64,000 nucleotides of DNA from Liolophura sinensis (lineage: Eukaryota > Mollusca > Polyplacophora > Chitonida > Chitonidae). Location: NCBI RefSeq assembly GCF_032854445.1, contig NC_088300.1:22055608-22119607 (forward strand), given 5' to 3'. Within the stretch, counting starts at the first letter, position 1. Every line of letters begins with the position of its first letter. Under the pieces are notes generated by a model. That model worked only from the letters and a program-made list of their open reading frames with translations. It was not told the origin of the DNA and ran no database searches. The position numbers and the translations under genes are program-made. Shown here one piece after another: positions 37,205 to 49,371 of the stretch.

Positions 37205-37920
37205 CGGATTCTGCTGGTGGACTGAACATCTCCGAGGCCTGGTTCATTTGCACTGTTTTATTTTATTGTGTGTTAAATGTGATGACATCACAGTAGTTTG
37301 AGTAATTCTAGACAAGTGACGTCTAATAAATTGTAATTAACATCAATGCATTTTTTTTACCTAAGTTTGATTAAGCCATTGTGTAAGGGCTCATGCAGTT
37401 TGCTACTATTTAAGCATATACATGAACAGTTGGAATAAAACCCTAAATGAGGTAATTGAAAAGAGGCCGTATTTCACCGGTTACGTGTTACCATTTGTCA
37501 GCAATCACACTGTCGTCGCTGCTCTGGTTTTACTCCCCACAATTTCACCGGTTACGTGTTACCATTTGTCAGCAATCACACTGTCGTCGCTGCTCTGGTT
37601 TTACTCTCCACAATTTCACCGGTTACGTGTTACCATTTGTCAGCAATCACACTGTCGTCGCTGCTCTGGTTTTACTCTCCACAATTTCACCGGTTACGTG
37701 TTACCATTTGTCAGCAATCACACTGTCGTCGCTGCTCTGGTTTTACTCTCCACAATTTCACCGGTTACGTGTTACCATTTGTCAGCAATCACACTGTCGT
37801 CGCTGCTCTGGTTTTACTCTCCACAATTTACTGGTTACGTGTTACCATTTGTCAGCAATCACACTGTCGTCTCTGCTCTGGTCTCATCTATTGGAGTATA
37901 TAGTTTAAGCAATGCTCTTT
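37205..37920 (-). repeat. Dispersed repeat family copy D, expanded internally
   Basis: 'ggattctgctggtggactga', 'gtgacgtctaataaattg' and 'ttcaccggttacgtg' match, inverted, the copies at 8093-8490 and 52240-52470. The part around 'accatttgtcagc' has become a 71-bp tandem array (37473-37898). Confidence 0.85.
37473..37898 (+). repeat. 71-bp minisatellite, six units, open in all three + frames
   Basis: Unit starts ttcaccggttacgtgttacc and ends ttttactctccacaat. Units start at 37473, 37544, 37615, 37686, 37757 and 37828. The first five are almost identical; the sixth is diverged. The unit has no stop in any + frame. Since 71 is not a multiple of 3, the frames rotate and three long overlapping frames (up to 166 codons) cross the array. 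These are not evidence of a gene. Confidence 0.95.
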
Positions 37921-39819
37921 AAATTTTTTTTTCAAAGAAAAAAATCAACCAATGAATCATTCAGAAACAAAACAATTTGAAGTGCATATTTACATACAAA
38001 TAGATTTTTGTATTAGCCCTGACTTTCGGAAATAGCAAACAAATGAATTGTGACCTTTTTTGACGTCAATACTAATATTCCTAAAGTGCATGTGAACATG
38101 TTTTGTCTATAATATATACAATATAAATTGCAATGTATCCTACTCTAGACTGTTACATTGTTACAAAAATTCCATTGCGGTTTTTCCCAATCACATTTTA
38201 TGAATAATTCCTGTGTGTTGTGAAAATGAGGTTTAATAAAGGAGTCTGAATATAGCCGCGATATATGGACGTTACGAATGCATACAATGCACAAAGCCTG
38301 GGGTTTAAGGGCAAAAGTGAATTTCCGTTGTACATTGGTTGACGGAATTACCACTGGATCATTACCGGCAGCAAAGATATCTGGTCGATAGACATATCAT
38401 ATGCTGACTCGTTTCCCACGGTGAATTTCTAAAGGTACCAGTGGGAATCGTCAGCCAATCGTCTGGATAGTTCTTTATTCAAGGGAGTCGTGAGCCAATT
38501 ATCAATAGCGTTTTTTATCTAAAAACATTCTTCTTATTATCAAATTGATTGACTTTCTTCAACTGCTGTCAAATTAAGTCATCAGTTTGCGCTCTTGTTT
38601 TAAGAACATAATACTGCTATCATTTCCTTGGCTTTCCCCGGTCGTGTAGCAAAAACTGAATTCGTTGTAAGAGAAACTATTTTGGCTGACGTGGGCTGTA
38701 ATTAAAAAAAAAAAACTTATTCAACTCCGGTATTAGATAATAGCTTTCTGACAGCTAAATATACATTTGAATGTATAGACGTGTCAAGTGTTCACGAGGA
38801 CACTTTGATGTGTGCACTGACAGAAGCATCACTCGTACATCTTAGTGGTAAATAACAATTACACCCACTCACAGAGTACGACATTTGAAAGTATCATTGT
38901 AATTGAAGTGATGATTCCATTCGTACCAGATCGTGTTTTGACTACTTTCAAAGAAAACCAACCATGGGCATTAACAAACATAATTACCACTTCTATACCT
39001 AACTGAAGGCTGAACTACAAAAGTATCTTAATTCCAGTGCTATTGTCAATATAGAAAACAAGGGTGAATGGACGTGCCCAAAGACATGGATGGCTCAGCT
39101 ATACAACTATGTGAACTATTCCTGCCAAACCAACAATAGGATCAATACAGTAAGCCGTTACATGGAGTTTCAATTACATGGTCGGCCAGACTCAGAGAAA
39201 ATATTCATCTCGAGAAATTATACCAGTCACGTTTTGATTGTGAGTGGGCATACAAAGTTTAAAATCGTAATGGAAGAATTTGGTGTTCAAAGTTACAAAA
39301 CTTTTTTACATTGACAACCTAAGTATTGTGAGGCTGTTACTGGAACCCTTTTGGTTATGTAACAATATGGACTCAAGAAAGAAAAACGATCATTTCAGCA
39401 ACTTTCCAGTGTGTAGTACGTTGTCGCTCTGGTCAAACTGTTCAATTCTGTGGATGATTTCACAAAGCTTTTTCAAACTTTAGTCCAAACTTAATTTTAA
39501 AATCTCATACATTGCTATCTTTAGACACGTGTGTAAAAATTTCAGCTTCTAGCACCAAAAATTACGGATTGTGATGACGCTCTACATTTCTACTTAAGCC
39601 AGAAATTGCTTTGTTCCATTAGTCTTATATTTATGGAAGATGGACGAGAACTGTAGATACAGCTCCATGGACGTCACTGAGGGTTGACACCTAAATCTGC
39701 TCGTGGTTAGACAGAGTCGAACTCTTTTGAAGCTATAGCTGAAAATAGTCCTACTGTATTATCTAACTTGTATAAACTTTTGTTGATTTATCGAACATTT
39801 ATGACATGGTACAATAGCG
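37921..39819. other. Unassigned stretch
   Basis: An open frame at about 39003-39314 (104 codons without a required Met) has a protein-like composition (KGEWTCPKTW, then SRYMEFQLHGRPDSEK), but I know no family for it and see no convincing splice context. Otherwise AT-rich non-coding sequence. Confidence 0.35.
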
Positions 39820-39895
39820 ACAAAAGGGTTCGAACTTGAAACTCTCCTAGTGTGGACCATTCTAACTGGTCCATTAACAGTACTGATTTTAATAA

Positions 39896-39915
39896 AGGAT
39901 TAGTGTCCAGATTTA
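39896..39915 (+). repeat. Left terminal inverted repeat of transposon 2
   Basis: AGGATTAGTGTCCAGATTTA; exact inverted match at 41908-41927. Confidence 0.9.
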
Positions 39916-40153
39916 TTTTTTTTATTCATAATTAGCTCCCCCTGTATGTATTGTTAAATTGAGTGTAAACATATTGAAAAAAGGTACATTAATCTGAATA
40001 ATATGGCTCTTGAAATCACTAGATAATGAGACTGGTTTCATGCATTTTTCCGCCAACACTCGGTAATCTCTACGGAATTACGCCATACAAGTACATTCTT
40101 TACGAGCTGTCAGAGCTTCACCATTTAACAAGTATATCCCATTGGTTCACGAA

Positions 40154-40261
40154 ATGGTTTGTTGTTCTGCATACGGTTGTAAATACAGGTGGTCGAGTAG
40201 GAGGAACTTAACTTGGGGTACCCCTATCTTGGAAAAGTGTCTGTTTGTCCGCTTCCGATAA
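40154..40261 (+). pseudogene. Broken THAP-domain start in transposon 2
   Basis: ATG 40154 gives MVCCSAYGCKYR, matching the M-V-x-C-x-A-Y-G-C-x-N-R opening of THAP domains. After this the same frame runs about 23 more codons to a stop without the expected F-P, W or C-x2-H. The neighbouring frame has GKVSVCPLP, which could be the next THAP stretch after a frameshift. Alternatively AG|gtggtc at about 40188 could be an intron donor, as introns occur near this point in some THAP genes. I did not find the rest, so I treat it as decayed. Confidence 0.45.
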
Positions 40262-41907
40262 TTCTCAATCGTGAACTTTAAAGCTCTGTTGCGCACACAC
40301 CTTTCAAAACATCTCAACCAAGTCAAATGTTTTGGAAAACCGGGATGTTTATCTGCAAGAAAAATTTTTAAAATTCCAGTGATAAAGTATTTTACATTTT
40401 CCAATAACAAACTTTTAGAAAATTATGGATTTTTAAGAAGATTTTCTTGTTTACAGCAGTGATAAGAAAAAAGTTAAAGGTGCAAAGTGTGAAAGTATAT
40501 ATCAAAAGATAGGTAATTTATTTCAAAATTAACTTTCAAAATATAAAACATGTCTTTTTGCAACCTTGTGAAAAATTTGACTTACAGTGATACAGGAGGG
40601 TATCAAAGAGGATTTTCAAAATTCCAGAAAAGTCCACTTTGTTCAACATCGAAAGGTGTTGAACTAGGATGTCAAAGCCATGTGTAGCTGGATATTTTCT
40701 CAGCTTGTGTGTGAGAACATCGAAACATAAAGAAGTTAAAGCTGCCAAGGGAGGTGAATGCCACACTGGGCCAGATACTACAGCAAAAACTGCTTGAGGT
40801 ATCTCAGGAACAGCGTACTACATGTATGTTCTAGTCGAGAAACACACAGCTGGTAGGGGATAGTCTCGTTTTCACATAGGCAATATTCCAACAGATCACA
40901 CTTACGTGTATGCTAGATATGTGAAATTGATAATTTTTTTCCCATCGCTGTCAGTTTTGTACATAATGTGTCAGTGCACATGTAGCTTATCAGAGAAATG
41001 AATACAAACATGCAATGACAACTACATGCCTAAAGTGGTTTATTTTTAAGTTTAAGGAGAAAAATTAACCTTGTCGGCTTCAAGCCTATGCCCAAGACAG
41101 CAGCCTATGTTGATGCCTGTTTTTGATGTTTTGTGACTGTAGGTTGATTTGATGCACATTTACCCAGTGTGTGGTGGCACACATGGGAGCAACCTGTCTT
41201 GGTTTGTAAATTAAATACACGCTGGCCCGCTCTACTACTCTAGCCAGTAGATTAATCTGCTGATGTGTTTTTCTACAGCTGTTTGAGGCTGGGCCCCTAT
41301 ATGTGATGCAAGGCCTTTTTGGTCTTTCTTAATCAGACTCACACTCCACCAGCCACAGACTCCAATTTCACTCACAGCACTCAAATTTTGCATTATTAAA
41401 ATCTTGACATAGGTTGACCGTCAAAATCTGGACCTTTCTCAGCCGGCAGCTGGGAGGGGTGCCTAGCAACGTCAAGGGAACGTCACTCACAGCCTCATCA
41501 CCACCTGTCTCCTTGTGTCCTCTCGCCCAGAATTTCAATCTTTGTTCATTACAATTCCTACTTGCCAGAAGCTTAGACAATTTCCATCATTTTTTATACC
41601 AAGCATACACCTGTACATCAAAAATCGCTGGCTGGCAGCAAAAATGACTTCATACCCTAAAATACACAGTTACGTTCGCGTATTCGTGTATCCGCTTCGC
41701 TCCCGAGAAACGGAAGTGCTAATAGGGTCCTGCTTGACTTAGGTTAGCCATCTGTGACGTCGTACCGAGGGCTTGGCTGGAGATCGGCTAGGGCAGTAAG
41801 TCTATTGTTTTCGGTGGATTTAAAGTCATTTTTACGTTTCTCAGAAGTTCTCCCGGTAATATACCGTTTAAACAGGTCTCATAATCTTTATAATCAGAGC
41901 CAGTAGG

Positions 41908-41927
41908 TAAATCTGGACACTAATCCT
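41908..41927 (-). repeat. Right terminal inverted repeat of transposon 2
   Basis: TAAATCTGGACACTAATCCT, followed by TTAA. Confidence 0.9.
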
Positions 41928-41931
41928 TTAA

Positions 41932-44275
41932 GGTTGTTCTCAGAGCTGTATTATACTTGTTAATGTGAATAAACACTAATGACTCATCGATGGCAGTATT
42001 TCCACCATATCGTGACGATTTTTATTATGAGTCATTGTTTACCATGGCTTATTTTACAATTAGCCCTTTTGAGAGTGGTCTACTCCCTTTCAAAAAAAAA
42101 AGTTATTATTATTTCTTGATGATTGAAATTGAAAAGGGTTTCTCTACCTTACGCAATTTTACGTCAAAAGTTACAAAAAAGGTTCAGTTGAATAACGGAA
42201 GCAGCCTACGTCCTTGTCAGGTCTGGCTCAACTTATGAAGGCCTTCAAGTTTTATAATTAAAGATTTCGACTAGTTTTGCCAAAGAAGGAAAAACATAGC
42301 ATCTGCATGTTCTTCTGTTCCTATTGATTTCTACTGCTCTGCCATTTTTTATATGAAGTACATTTATGTCAGAGACACACATAGGAAATCGAATGTAGCA
42401 GATGGCAAGCCAACCCTAAAGGAATGTGGCTGTGAGAAGTTTTTGTCCGCTATACTATAGGGTTAGATCAGAAGGCATCATGTAACTCTTGAAATTCCCA
42501 TACGAAAACCGTTGCCATTCTTATCGAAAGCTCAATTAATTTATCGATATACTCATGCACCCAAACTTGGCTCAAAATTTTTCACCAATAAAAAGTGGCC
42601 CTACTTTACACCTGGCAAGTATTTGTTTATTCTCTGTGTGTTGATACTTGTAAAACTTAAACATATTTGTTCGGGAGTTTTAAATTACTTCATACAATAG
42701 TGTATGTATATCAGGTGATCACTGATAATGGGTGAGATAGTTGGAAAAAAATAACAATCGCGGCACAAGCTGCAAGTGGTAATGATTCCATAGAATTCAG
42801 TCCACTCCATATGTGTGGTAAAAAAAAATAATTTTCAGCATGCCCATAATGAATTAGATTAAACTTAGCCGAAGAAAACTTTTTGTTTGGAATTCGTATT
42901 TACCCTGTGTTCTGCTCACATGTGAGGTGGCGTCTCCAGTTTTGTCAAATTAATGGTGTTACAATGATCAACAGCAACCCACCAGCTGATGAAGCGTCAA
43001 GCTGAAGTCAATCAGTATTGGTGATTCCAGAGCAGAACTCCAGGAAATCCGCGATGCACATGGCGGAAATAATGGTATCAGTGTACATTGTTCGCTTTTG
43101 GTTTCCCACGCAAGTGGTGTCCTGTGTTAACTTCTCAGTGGTGGTGCCAATCGCATCGCAGCCTACAAAAATCAATTGAAACGGATTACCACGCGAGTTG
43201 TCGCCCTTCAACTGCTCTGGTTCTAGAGGAAATCGTATGTATATTGGACCACAGACTGTCTGAAATCTCTGACAAATGTTTACATAACGCTTGGGTTTAT
43301 CGTTATTACAGAACAGGTATGGTTTTACCCCTGTTCCTTGTGTGTGAAATTACTATTTATCATAGAAAGCGCTTCCTGTTCAACCGCTAAGACAAATGAG
43401 GTGATAGTTCAGGACCAGATTTGGCAGGGAATTTATAGTGCATCCCAAAGAAGCGTAAAGCCGGGTGACAAACTAGACGTTTTTTTTTCGGTGGTACAGG
43501 CGTATTTTGTGAATTTCTAAAAACCCGCGCAGTGTGTCCGCTCCAGCAAATTTCGGCCATCGCGACGACCGAGTTCACCAGTCAAACAGCATGGAATTGT
43601 GTTGGCCTGTGACATTTTGTTTGTGTCACATGGTTTACTAGGTCGCATGACATGACTTCCTGACCACAACCGACAGTAAAACCCGCCTATAGTGTGTCAC
43701 CAGCTATGCCGTGAATATCACCAACGGAGAAGTTCGTCCCTATCAGCGACAAAATGTCTTCCGCCAATGTGATGTGTATATTTGTATATCAGTTGTAAGA
43801 AATGACCGCATCGGTGTCTTAATTAGAGTATCGCAAGACTTGAGAACTGGGAGAGTCGACTGATATCAAAACTCTAAAACTGGTACAGGAAAATTATTAA
43901 GTGCGACGTAAAATCCACACATACGTACATATACATACACTTACAGCAATTTTCATCAATGACCTGCCAAATGTCGGGGCATAACTCAGTCACTAGAGTT
44001 TCTTCCACACCAAAACGGAGCGACATGGTACAAGTGAAAAATGCCTTAGTATGGTGTTAAATATCAGTCAGATTTATAAATAAATTAATAAACTAAATTC
44101 AATCCAGTAGGGCTTATATTTATCGAAACACAACTGTAGAAATGTGATTGAATAAGCCATACCTTTATCTTGTTCACGAGGTGTCATGAAAATAGTTAAT
44201 CTCGTCAATCAGTTTAATAACTCTGCTTTGCTGCAAAGAAGGTGATATTTAGTACACAACGGATGTTGGATGTGG
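41932..44275. other. Unassigned stretch with weak SINE traces
   Basis: No gene recognised. At about 43894-44095 there are SINE-like words ('aaattattaagtgcgacg', 'cataactcagtcactagag', a tail of ATAAATAAATTAATAAA). Confidence 0.4.
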
Positions 44276-44625
44276 GTGAAATGATGGAGTGATATGGTGG
44301 AGTGATATGGCGTGAGTAATATGGTGTGGTTCATATCTTGGATGTTAAGGTGGGTGATATGGCGGAACAGAAATGTCGAGGTGATATGGTGGGGTGATAT
44401 GGCGGAACAGAAATGGTGAGGCGATATTGTGGGGTGATATGGCGAAACAGAAAAGATGAGGTGATATGGCGGTGTGATATGGCGGAGCAGAAATGGTGGA
44501 GTGATATGGTGGTGGGATATAGCGGAACAGAAATGGTTAGGTGATATGGTGGGCTGATATAGCGGAACAGAAATGGTGAGGTGATATGGTGGGCTGATAT
44601 GGTGGTGTGATATTACAGAACAGAA
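44276..44625 (+). repeat. 40-bp minisatellite, degenerate
   Basis: Units of about 40 bp of the form tgatatggcggaacagaaat + ggtgaggtgatatggtgggg. GATATGG itself repeats within each unit, suggesting growth from a shorter repeat. Confidence 0.88.
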
Positions 44626-45126
44626 ATGCTGTTAGATGATGGGATGAGAGGACGCACATGTCGGTGACGGGCCACACTGGATACTTACCAGGTTTTGCGG
44701 CAGTGAGTATGAAACACGGACCCAATATTCTATAACGTTCTCTGTACCTCCTAACCGAGTTATTTGCCGTACAAGAGCAGTAATTCAGTAGTCCTCGACA
44801 TAATATCGAGTCTGGGATATCGTATATAGTCATGGGTTCGATTATCTCACGCCTAATAGGCAGTTTGTTAGAGGTTAGCCTCAGAACCGAGTCAAATTCA
44901 ATTTCCCCTCTATAAGTGGATAATAACATAGCATACGTAACGGGGCCGACGTTGGCGGATTCTCAGAGTCCTTGGATTGAGCTTCTAATCATGATCGATA
45001 GGCTACAATACTTCATGAATAATATAACCGAGCGGTTTCCAGTTCCTGTCATCTGATATAGGCCAGACATAGAGTAAGGCCATGTTGATGTATCGTACGC
45101 TGTCTTATAAGGCATTAACGATGTGT

Positions 45127-45149
45127 GGTTGCAAAAAAAAAAAAAAAAA
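45127..45149. repeat. Poly-A tract
   Basis: Simple A run. Confidence 0.85.
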
Positions 45150-45398
45150 CGGACTCACCAATGGTTACTAGTTGTAGACACAGAATCCTTTACTACGTGT
45201 ACACATAGAAACTCTTACCTTTCAGACAGCCTTCCATGAGCATCTCAGAATCCCCCACAGTGGAGAAACCCACAAAATCCACAACGCATGCATCCACTGA
45301 ATGCCTCACTGCATGTATTATTCATTGTCATAATCCGTTAAAAACCCACATGATCCATTATTGAGTAAAACTTTAATATACTATTGCCGTGTTAACCC

Positions 45399-46090
45399 CT
45401 GCAGAATTCCTTACTGTGTAGAAGCTCACATAATCTCTCACGTTGTTGAAGCTTACATAATCCTTTACTTTGAGTGCAGTTACAGAATTCCTTACTGTGT
45501 AGAAGCTCACATAATCTCTAAAGGTGTTGAACCTTACATAATCCATTACTTTGTGTGCAGTTACAGAATTCCTTATGGTGTAGAAGCTCAAATATTCTCT
45601 AAAGGTGTTGAACCGTACATTATCCTTTACTTTGAGTGCAGTTACAGAATTCCTTACTGTGTAGAAGCTCACATAATGTCTAAAGGTGTTGAACCGTACA
45701 TAATCCTTTACTTTGTACGCAGTTACAGAATTCCTTACTGTGTAGAAGCTCACATAATGTCTAAAGGTGTTGAACCGTACATAATCCATTACTTTGTGTG
45801 CAGTTACAGAATTCCTTAATGTACAGAAGCTCAAATATTCTCTAAAGGTGTTGAACCGTACATTATCCTTTACTTTGAGTGCAGTTACAGAATTCCTTAC
45901 TGTGTAGAAGCTCACATAATGTCTAAAGGTGTTGAACCGTATATAATCCATTACTTTGTACTCAGTTACAGAATTCCTTAATGTATAGAAGCTCAAATAT
46001 TCTCTAAAGGTGTTGAACCCTACATAATCCTTTACTTTGTACGCAGTTACAGAATTCCTTACTGTGTAGAAGCTCACATAATCTCTAAAT
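45399..46090. repeat. 81-bp minisatellite, eight and a half units, coding-like on both strands
   Basis: Unit starts ttacagaattccttactgtg and ends actttgtgtgcag. Units start at 45399, 45480, 45561, 45642, 45723, 45804, 45885, 45966 and 46047. 81 bp is 27 codons, so frames stay constant: 153 codons on + (45361-45819) and 235 on - (45373-46077) are open with a 27-residue repeat. Units 3, 6 and 8 share variants (caaatattctc) that units 4, 5 and 7 lack, hinting at a 243-bp higher-order pattern. I do not regard the frames as genes: no start context, no signal peptide, no flanking exon. Confidence 0.95.
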
Positions 46091-47214
46091 CTCTATTACG
46101 TTTGCTTTATCGCATCCGTATCATTTGTCCCTGCAGTCAGTTGACTCAAGTCTTCAAGTGGAAACTTGCTGTAACTCGTGCTTTACAATTATTTTGTCGA
46201 CTGCCTTTAAAGTTTGCTCAGTTGGAAGCGATCTAATGGCATTGATCTTCAAATAACTGGTGTTATGCTGTGTGGACGTAATTCCGAGGGGAGATAATCC
46301 TGGGCACTTGGAGTGTAGATCGTTCACGAATGAATCAGCGTGAACCGTGCAGGCTGCTGTTTAAGTTAAGTCCTTCCTGCCGCAATGGGATGCCTGCATG
46401 CATAGATTTATTTCTACATGTTGAACAAGTCTAAAAAGTCCTGCTGTATGGAATACAATATGCTCTGTCTTTTAACCCTCGTTTCTGGATATATAGCTCA
46501 AAAAGTACTGTAGCACGAGACCGAAACTAAACTTATTTCATGCAGCATGTAACACAGTATGTAGGGCAGTGTTCAGTCGTTGAATTATTACATATATACA
46601 GAGTGATCAGAAATTGTTGAGGAAAGCGTAATACCAGGAAAATGGGATAAGAGGGTGAGAGGAGGAGTCGATAAGCGACCATTAAGTACATCAAGGAACC
46701 AGTGGCACGAACAGATCATGGCGTGTTTTTCTTATATGTGTGTTTCCTGATGCTTTCCATATAATGTACACAAAAAGAGACTGAATTCTCAAATTTCAGA
46801 CTTAAATTGAGTATTGTAACACATAAAACCTGGCGTTCACTACAAATATCTTTATTTTGTATTAAGGCTTGAGCGTTTGTGTTGGTGTACATTATAGGTG
46901 AAAAGAGAAGACCACAGTGAGTAATGCGTTTTTTCCACCTCGACGAGATCATATGGTTAAACCAATATTTATATATTTTGATCACGTGTAATTGATGACG
47001 TAAAATAATGGTACATCCGGGTTCTCTCTGACGGAGCAGATTTACAGCTGCTGTCGGAAGTTCGTTAACCATTGATAAGTGAGGTTTTGAATACAGCATC
47101 TGTTAGCTGGGTCGTGATTGCAAGTCAAGAGGTACGTGTTATGCACCTGACGAGGCGCGGTGTGTGTCCCCTGCCTTGTTGCCTTTACCGACAATCTTCA
47201 CGGTCATCACGTGA
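46091..47214. other. Unassigned stretch
   Basis: No gene or repeat recognised. The minus-strand frame at 46716-47099 (127 codons) has no known domain. Confidence 0.4.
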
Positions 47215-47275
47215 ACTGTTCTTGAACACAACGCAAAACAATCAAATAAATGAATGAATAAATAAATAAACATAT
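47215..47275 (+). repeat. SINE 3' end remnant
   Basis: 'ctgttcttgaacacaacgca' and 'aaacaatcaaataaatg', then AATA repeats. Confidence 0.5.
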
Positions 47276-47769
47276 AAATGATAGTGTAACATTTTTTGCA
47301 TGCAATACTTGTTATCTATAGTTGATTTCTGGTGGTGCTTTGTCCTCAGGATAGAGCGGCGAGTAACTGTGTTCCGGAATCAATACAACCTGGATTCCAG
47401 CTAATCGTATCTAACCTCTTACAGCTTTAATAAGCATTGAAGACCACGTGGTCGAACATCTTGTCAATTATCCCGTGACCTTAGAGATACATGACTGACC
47501 AGCGTCACCTTCCACAGAACTGATGGTTCCGCAGTGACCTAAAGGCCAAGTGTTTGCCATCTGAGTGCCTTATTGAACGATAGGCTTAGTAGACGGCGTT
47601 GAGGTCTTTACTGTTTGATAAGCCATCAAACCCCATAGGCTCACCCATAACATTCCAATAAGCACATGTACTCACCATTGGACCCTCAAATCAAAATTAT
47701 CATTGACTCTAGGGGTCTGAAGACTAGTGATAATCACGTGACATTATACCCGCCCAATGGCTGGTATAT

Positions 47770-48129
47770 TTGATGCAAACATTTGGAACAGCCAATACCG
47801 CATGGAACCATTTGACATGCCCAAGGCCAATGTCTGCTCAAGAGATGCGCTCGAATGGCATTTACCATGTTCAAATGGACAACAGCTGGCAAGATCTCGC
47901 CTTTGCTGTTGCAACTTCACAATTAATCATCTTTTGCGAGCACATGGGAATGGGTGGTGAGAACGTAGAAACGTATATTCCGCATATCCGCAAACTTCAA
48001 GATGAATGGTTGGCACGTAACCTTGAAGCTTTATACCTCACCAACGGTTGCCAGACGTATCAACCACCTGGGTTACGTATGTGTCAGAAGCAGAAGATAG
48101 GAGAGCCAAGCGATGAATGCAGCCGTTAG
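47770..48129 (+). CDS. Unrecognised 119-residue open frame
   Basis: An ATG-started frame with a mixed, protein-like composition, including MDNSWQDLAFAVATSQLIIF and EHMGMGGENVETYIPHIRKL, and a Cys-containing tail. I do not recognise a family, signal peptide or membrane segment. It lies 0.65 kb upstream of globin first exon 3, on the same strand, but its stop at 48127-48129 excludes it from that exon. Frames of this length occur by chance in a window this size, so it may be nothing. It could also be a remnant of a transposon gene. Confidence 0.2.
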   Translation: MMQTFGTANTAWNHLTCPRPMSAQEMRSNGIYHVQMDNSWQDLAFAVATSQLIIFCEHMGMGGENVETYIPHIRKLQDEWLARNLEALYLTNGCQTYQPPGLRMCQKQKIGEPSDECSR

Positions 48130-48781
48130 CCAGCCATACTCAAACCTCACGAGATGGGGCCTCATTTGGCCTGCTCTGATAAAGAGCTAATCAACCGAGC
48201 CTTTTAATCGATGCAAGTTAATCGGATACCAGTAGACTGGAATAGGAAGTGAAATTAACCAACTGAAACTGTCAGGTTTAATTTGCACACACTCTGCTCT
48301 GTAGGCCAGCCAAGCTTTTTACGTTCGTGCTCCTCATTCGGCGACGATCAGGGCACGTATTGACTCGGCACGTCATTAGCTGGTCACTGGTGTTACCTGG
48401 CTTCGCGAGCCCATTGTCCCATCCGTGAAGCGCAACCGCTAGTTAAATAATCCTGCCATGGGTTCCGGCCTTATCCCTTCCTTCTCTAAACATTGGAATC
48501 AGTTTCCCCGGGGAAAGCTCGATGATAAATTCACCTGTGAATGTTTGGACGGAAACCTGACGCAATAAATAAAGATACACGGTCGTGATGACTGGCGTAT
48601 GCTTAAATGTAAGTCGAACATTCTTAAATAAACTCTTCCCTCTGATTAACTTCAGTGTAGATTATATATCCGGTAACAAAACTAATCCTGATTTATTAGA
48701 CAGCAACTCGATCAGCCAGGGTAAAGGTATGCTGTCTGGGTGAGTCGGGCGCCTGACCTGTTATCACAATAGGTGAACAGA
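48130..48781. other. Region upstream of globin first exon 3
   Basis: No repeat recognised. Should hold the promoter and 5' UTR of the exon at 48782. AATAAATAAA at about 48564 could be a polyA signal for something upstream. Confidence 0.35.
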
Positions 48782-48972
48782 ATGGGCTGCTGTCCGCCCT
48801 CTGGCATTGCCCCTGCAGAAGGTAAACCTAATCTCGACCAGAAGCCACCCCAGCAAATTGTCGCGAAGGACAGTCGTTTAAATCTAACGCCAAAAGAATT
48901 GTTCCGCTTAAAAAAGTCTTGGAAAGCTGTTCAGCGAAATATAGAGGAAACGGCTATTGAAATGATGATCAG
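48782..48972 (+). CDS. Globin-X-like first exon 3 (acylated N-terminus, helices A-B)
   Basis: ATG 48782 (acagaATGG, acceptable Kozak with G at +4) opens 63 codons plus two bases, starting MGCCPPSG. Gly2 plus Cys3/Cys4 fit myristoylation and double palmitoylation. The linker is shorter than in first exons 1 and 2. Residues 33-52 (LNLTPKELFRLKKSWKAVQR) are globin helix A with Trp47, and helix B ends AIEMMI + AG|gtaagt at 48972/48973, a strong phase-2 donor at B12.2. Helix B is more acidic here (NIEETAIE) than in the sister exons, which have NMEIAGME or MAPTGTE. Downstream heme-pocket exons were not found before the next first exon, 6 kb away. Confidence 0.85.
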
Positions 48973-49288
48973 GTAAGTCAATAAAGACTTTTATTATTTT
49001 AAAACTTTTAAAACCAACAAGATAAAACAGTTCCAGGCGGTTCACAGGTATTGATTTTTGTTCATAAATTATAAGGGTTTTATATTAGCGTGACACACAT
49101 GGCACGGTGTATTATAGTCAGCCCTTGTTATTTAATGGGTTGGTTTCTCCTAGTTGAAGCGCACCATGGCACCTCTGGCGGTGTCACCTGGTGCGAAGAG
49201 TAGATCTTACAATTTCTGTTCAGGAAGGTTACCAGCCATTGCCACCTACCATTGGTGAAAATGACGATGGCGAAATAAACGACCTGTT

Positions 49289-49371
49289 GGAATTTATTTA
49301 TTTGATTGGTGTTTTACGTCGTACTCAAGAATATTTCACTTATACGACTGCGGCCAGCATTATGGTGAGTG
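49289..49371 (-). repeat. SINE 3' end, minus strand
   Basis: 'tttatttgattggtgtttta', 'cgtcgtactcaagaatattt', 'cacttatacgactgcggcc'. Confidence 0.85.

Larger units (their letters stand above)
39892..41931. mobile_element. Second TTAA-type DNA transposon, decayed
   Basis: Ends are a perfect 20-bp inverted repeat, AGGATTAGTGTCCAGATTTA (39896-39915) and its reverse complement (41908-41927). The right flank is TTAA (41928-41931); the left flank is ATAA (39892-39895), one change from TTAA. The repeat resembles that of the element at 2947-4867 (AGGAATACTGTCAAGA), so both belong to the same group. Inside, at 40154, an ATG opens MVCCSAYGCKYR, the start of a THAP domain. No transposase catalytic domain seen. 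Confidence 0.8.

Noticed and set aside
37422-37922. Long overlapping open frames of 115-166 codons in three + frames
   Set aside because: They are the three readings of a 71-bp tandem repeat, with no start context or flanking exons.
45373-46077. 234-residue minus-strand frame
   Set aside because: Reads an 81-bp satellite whose other strand is equally open.
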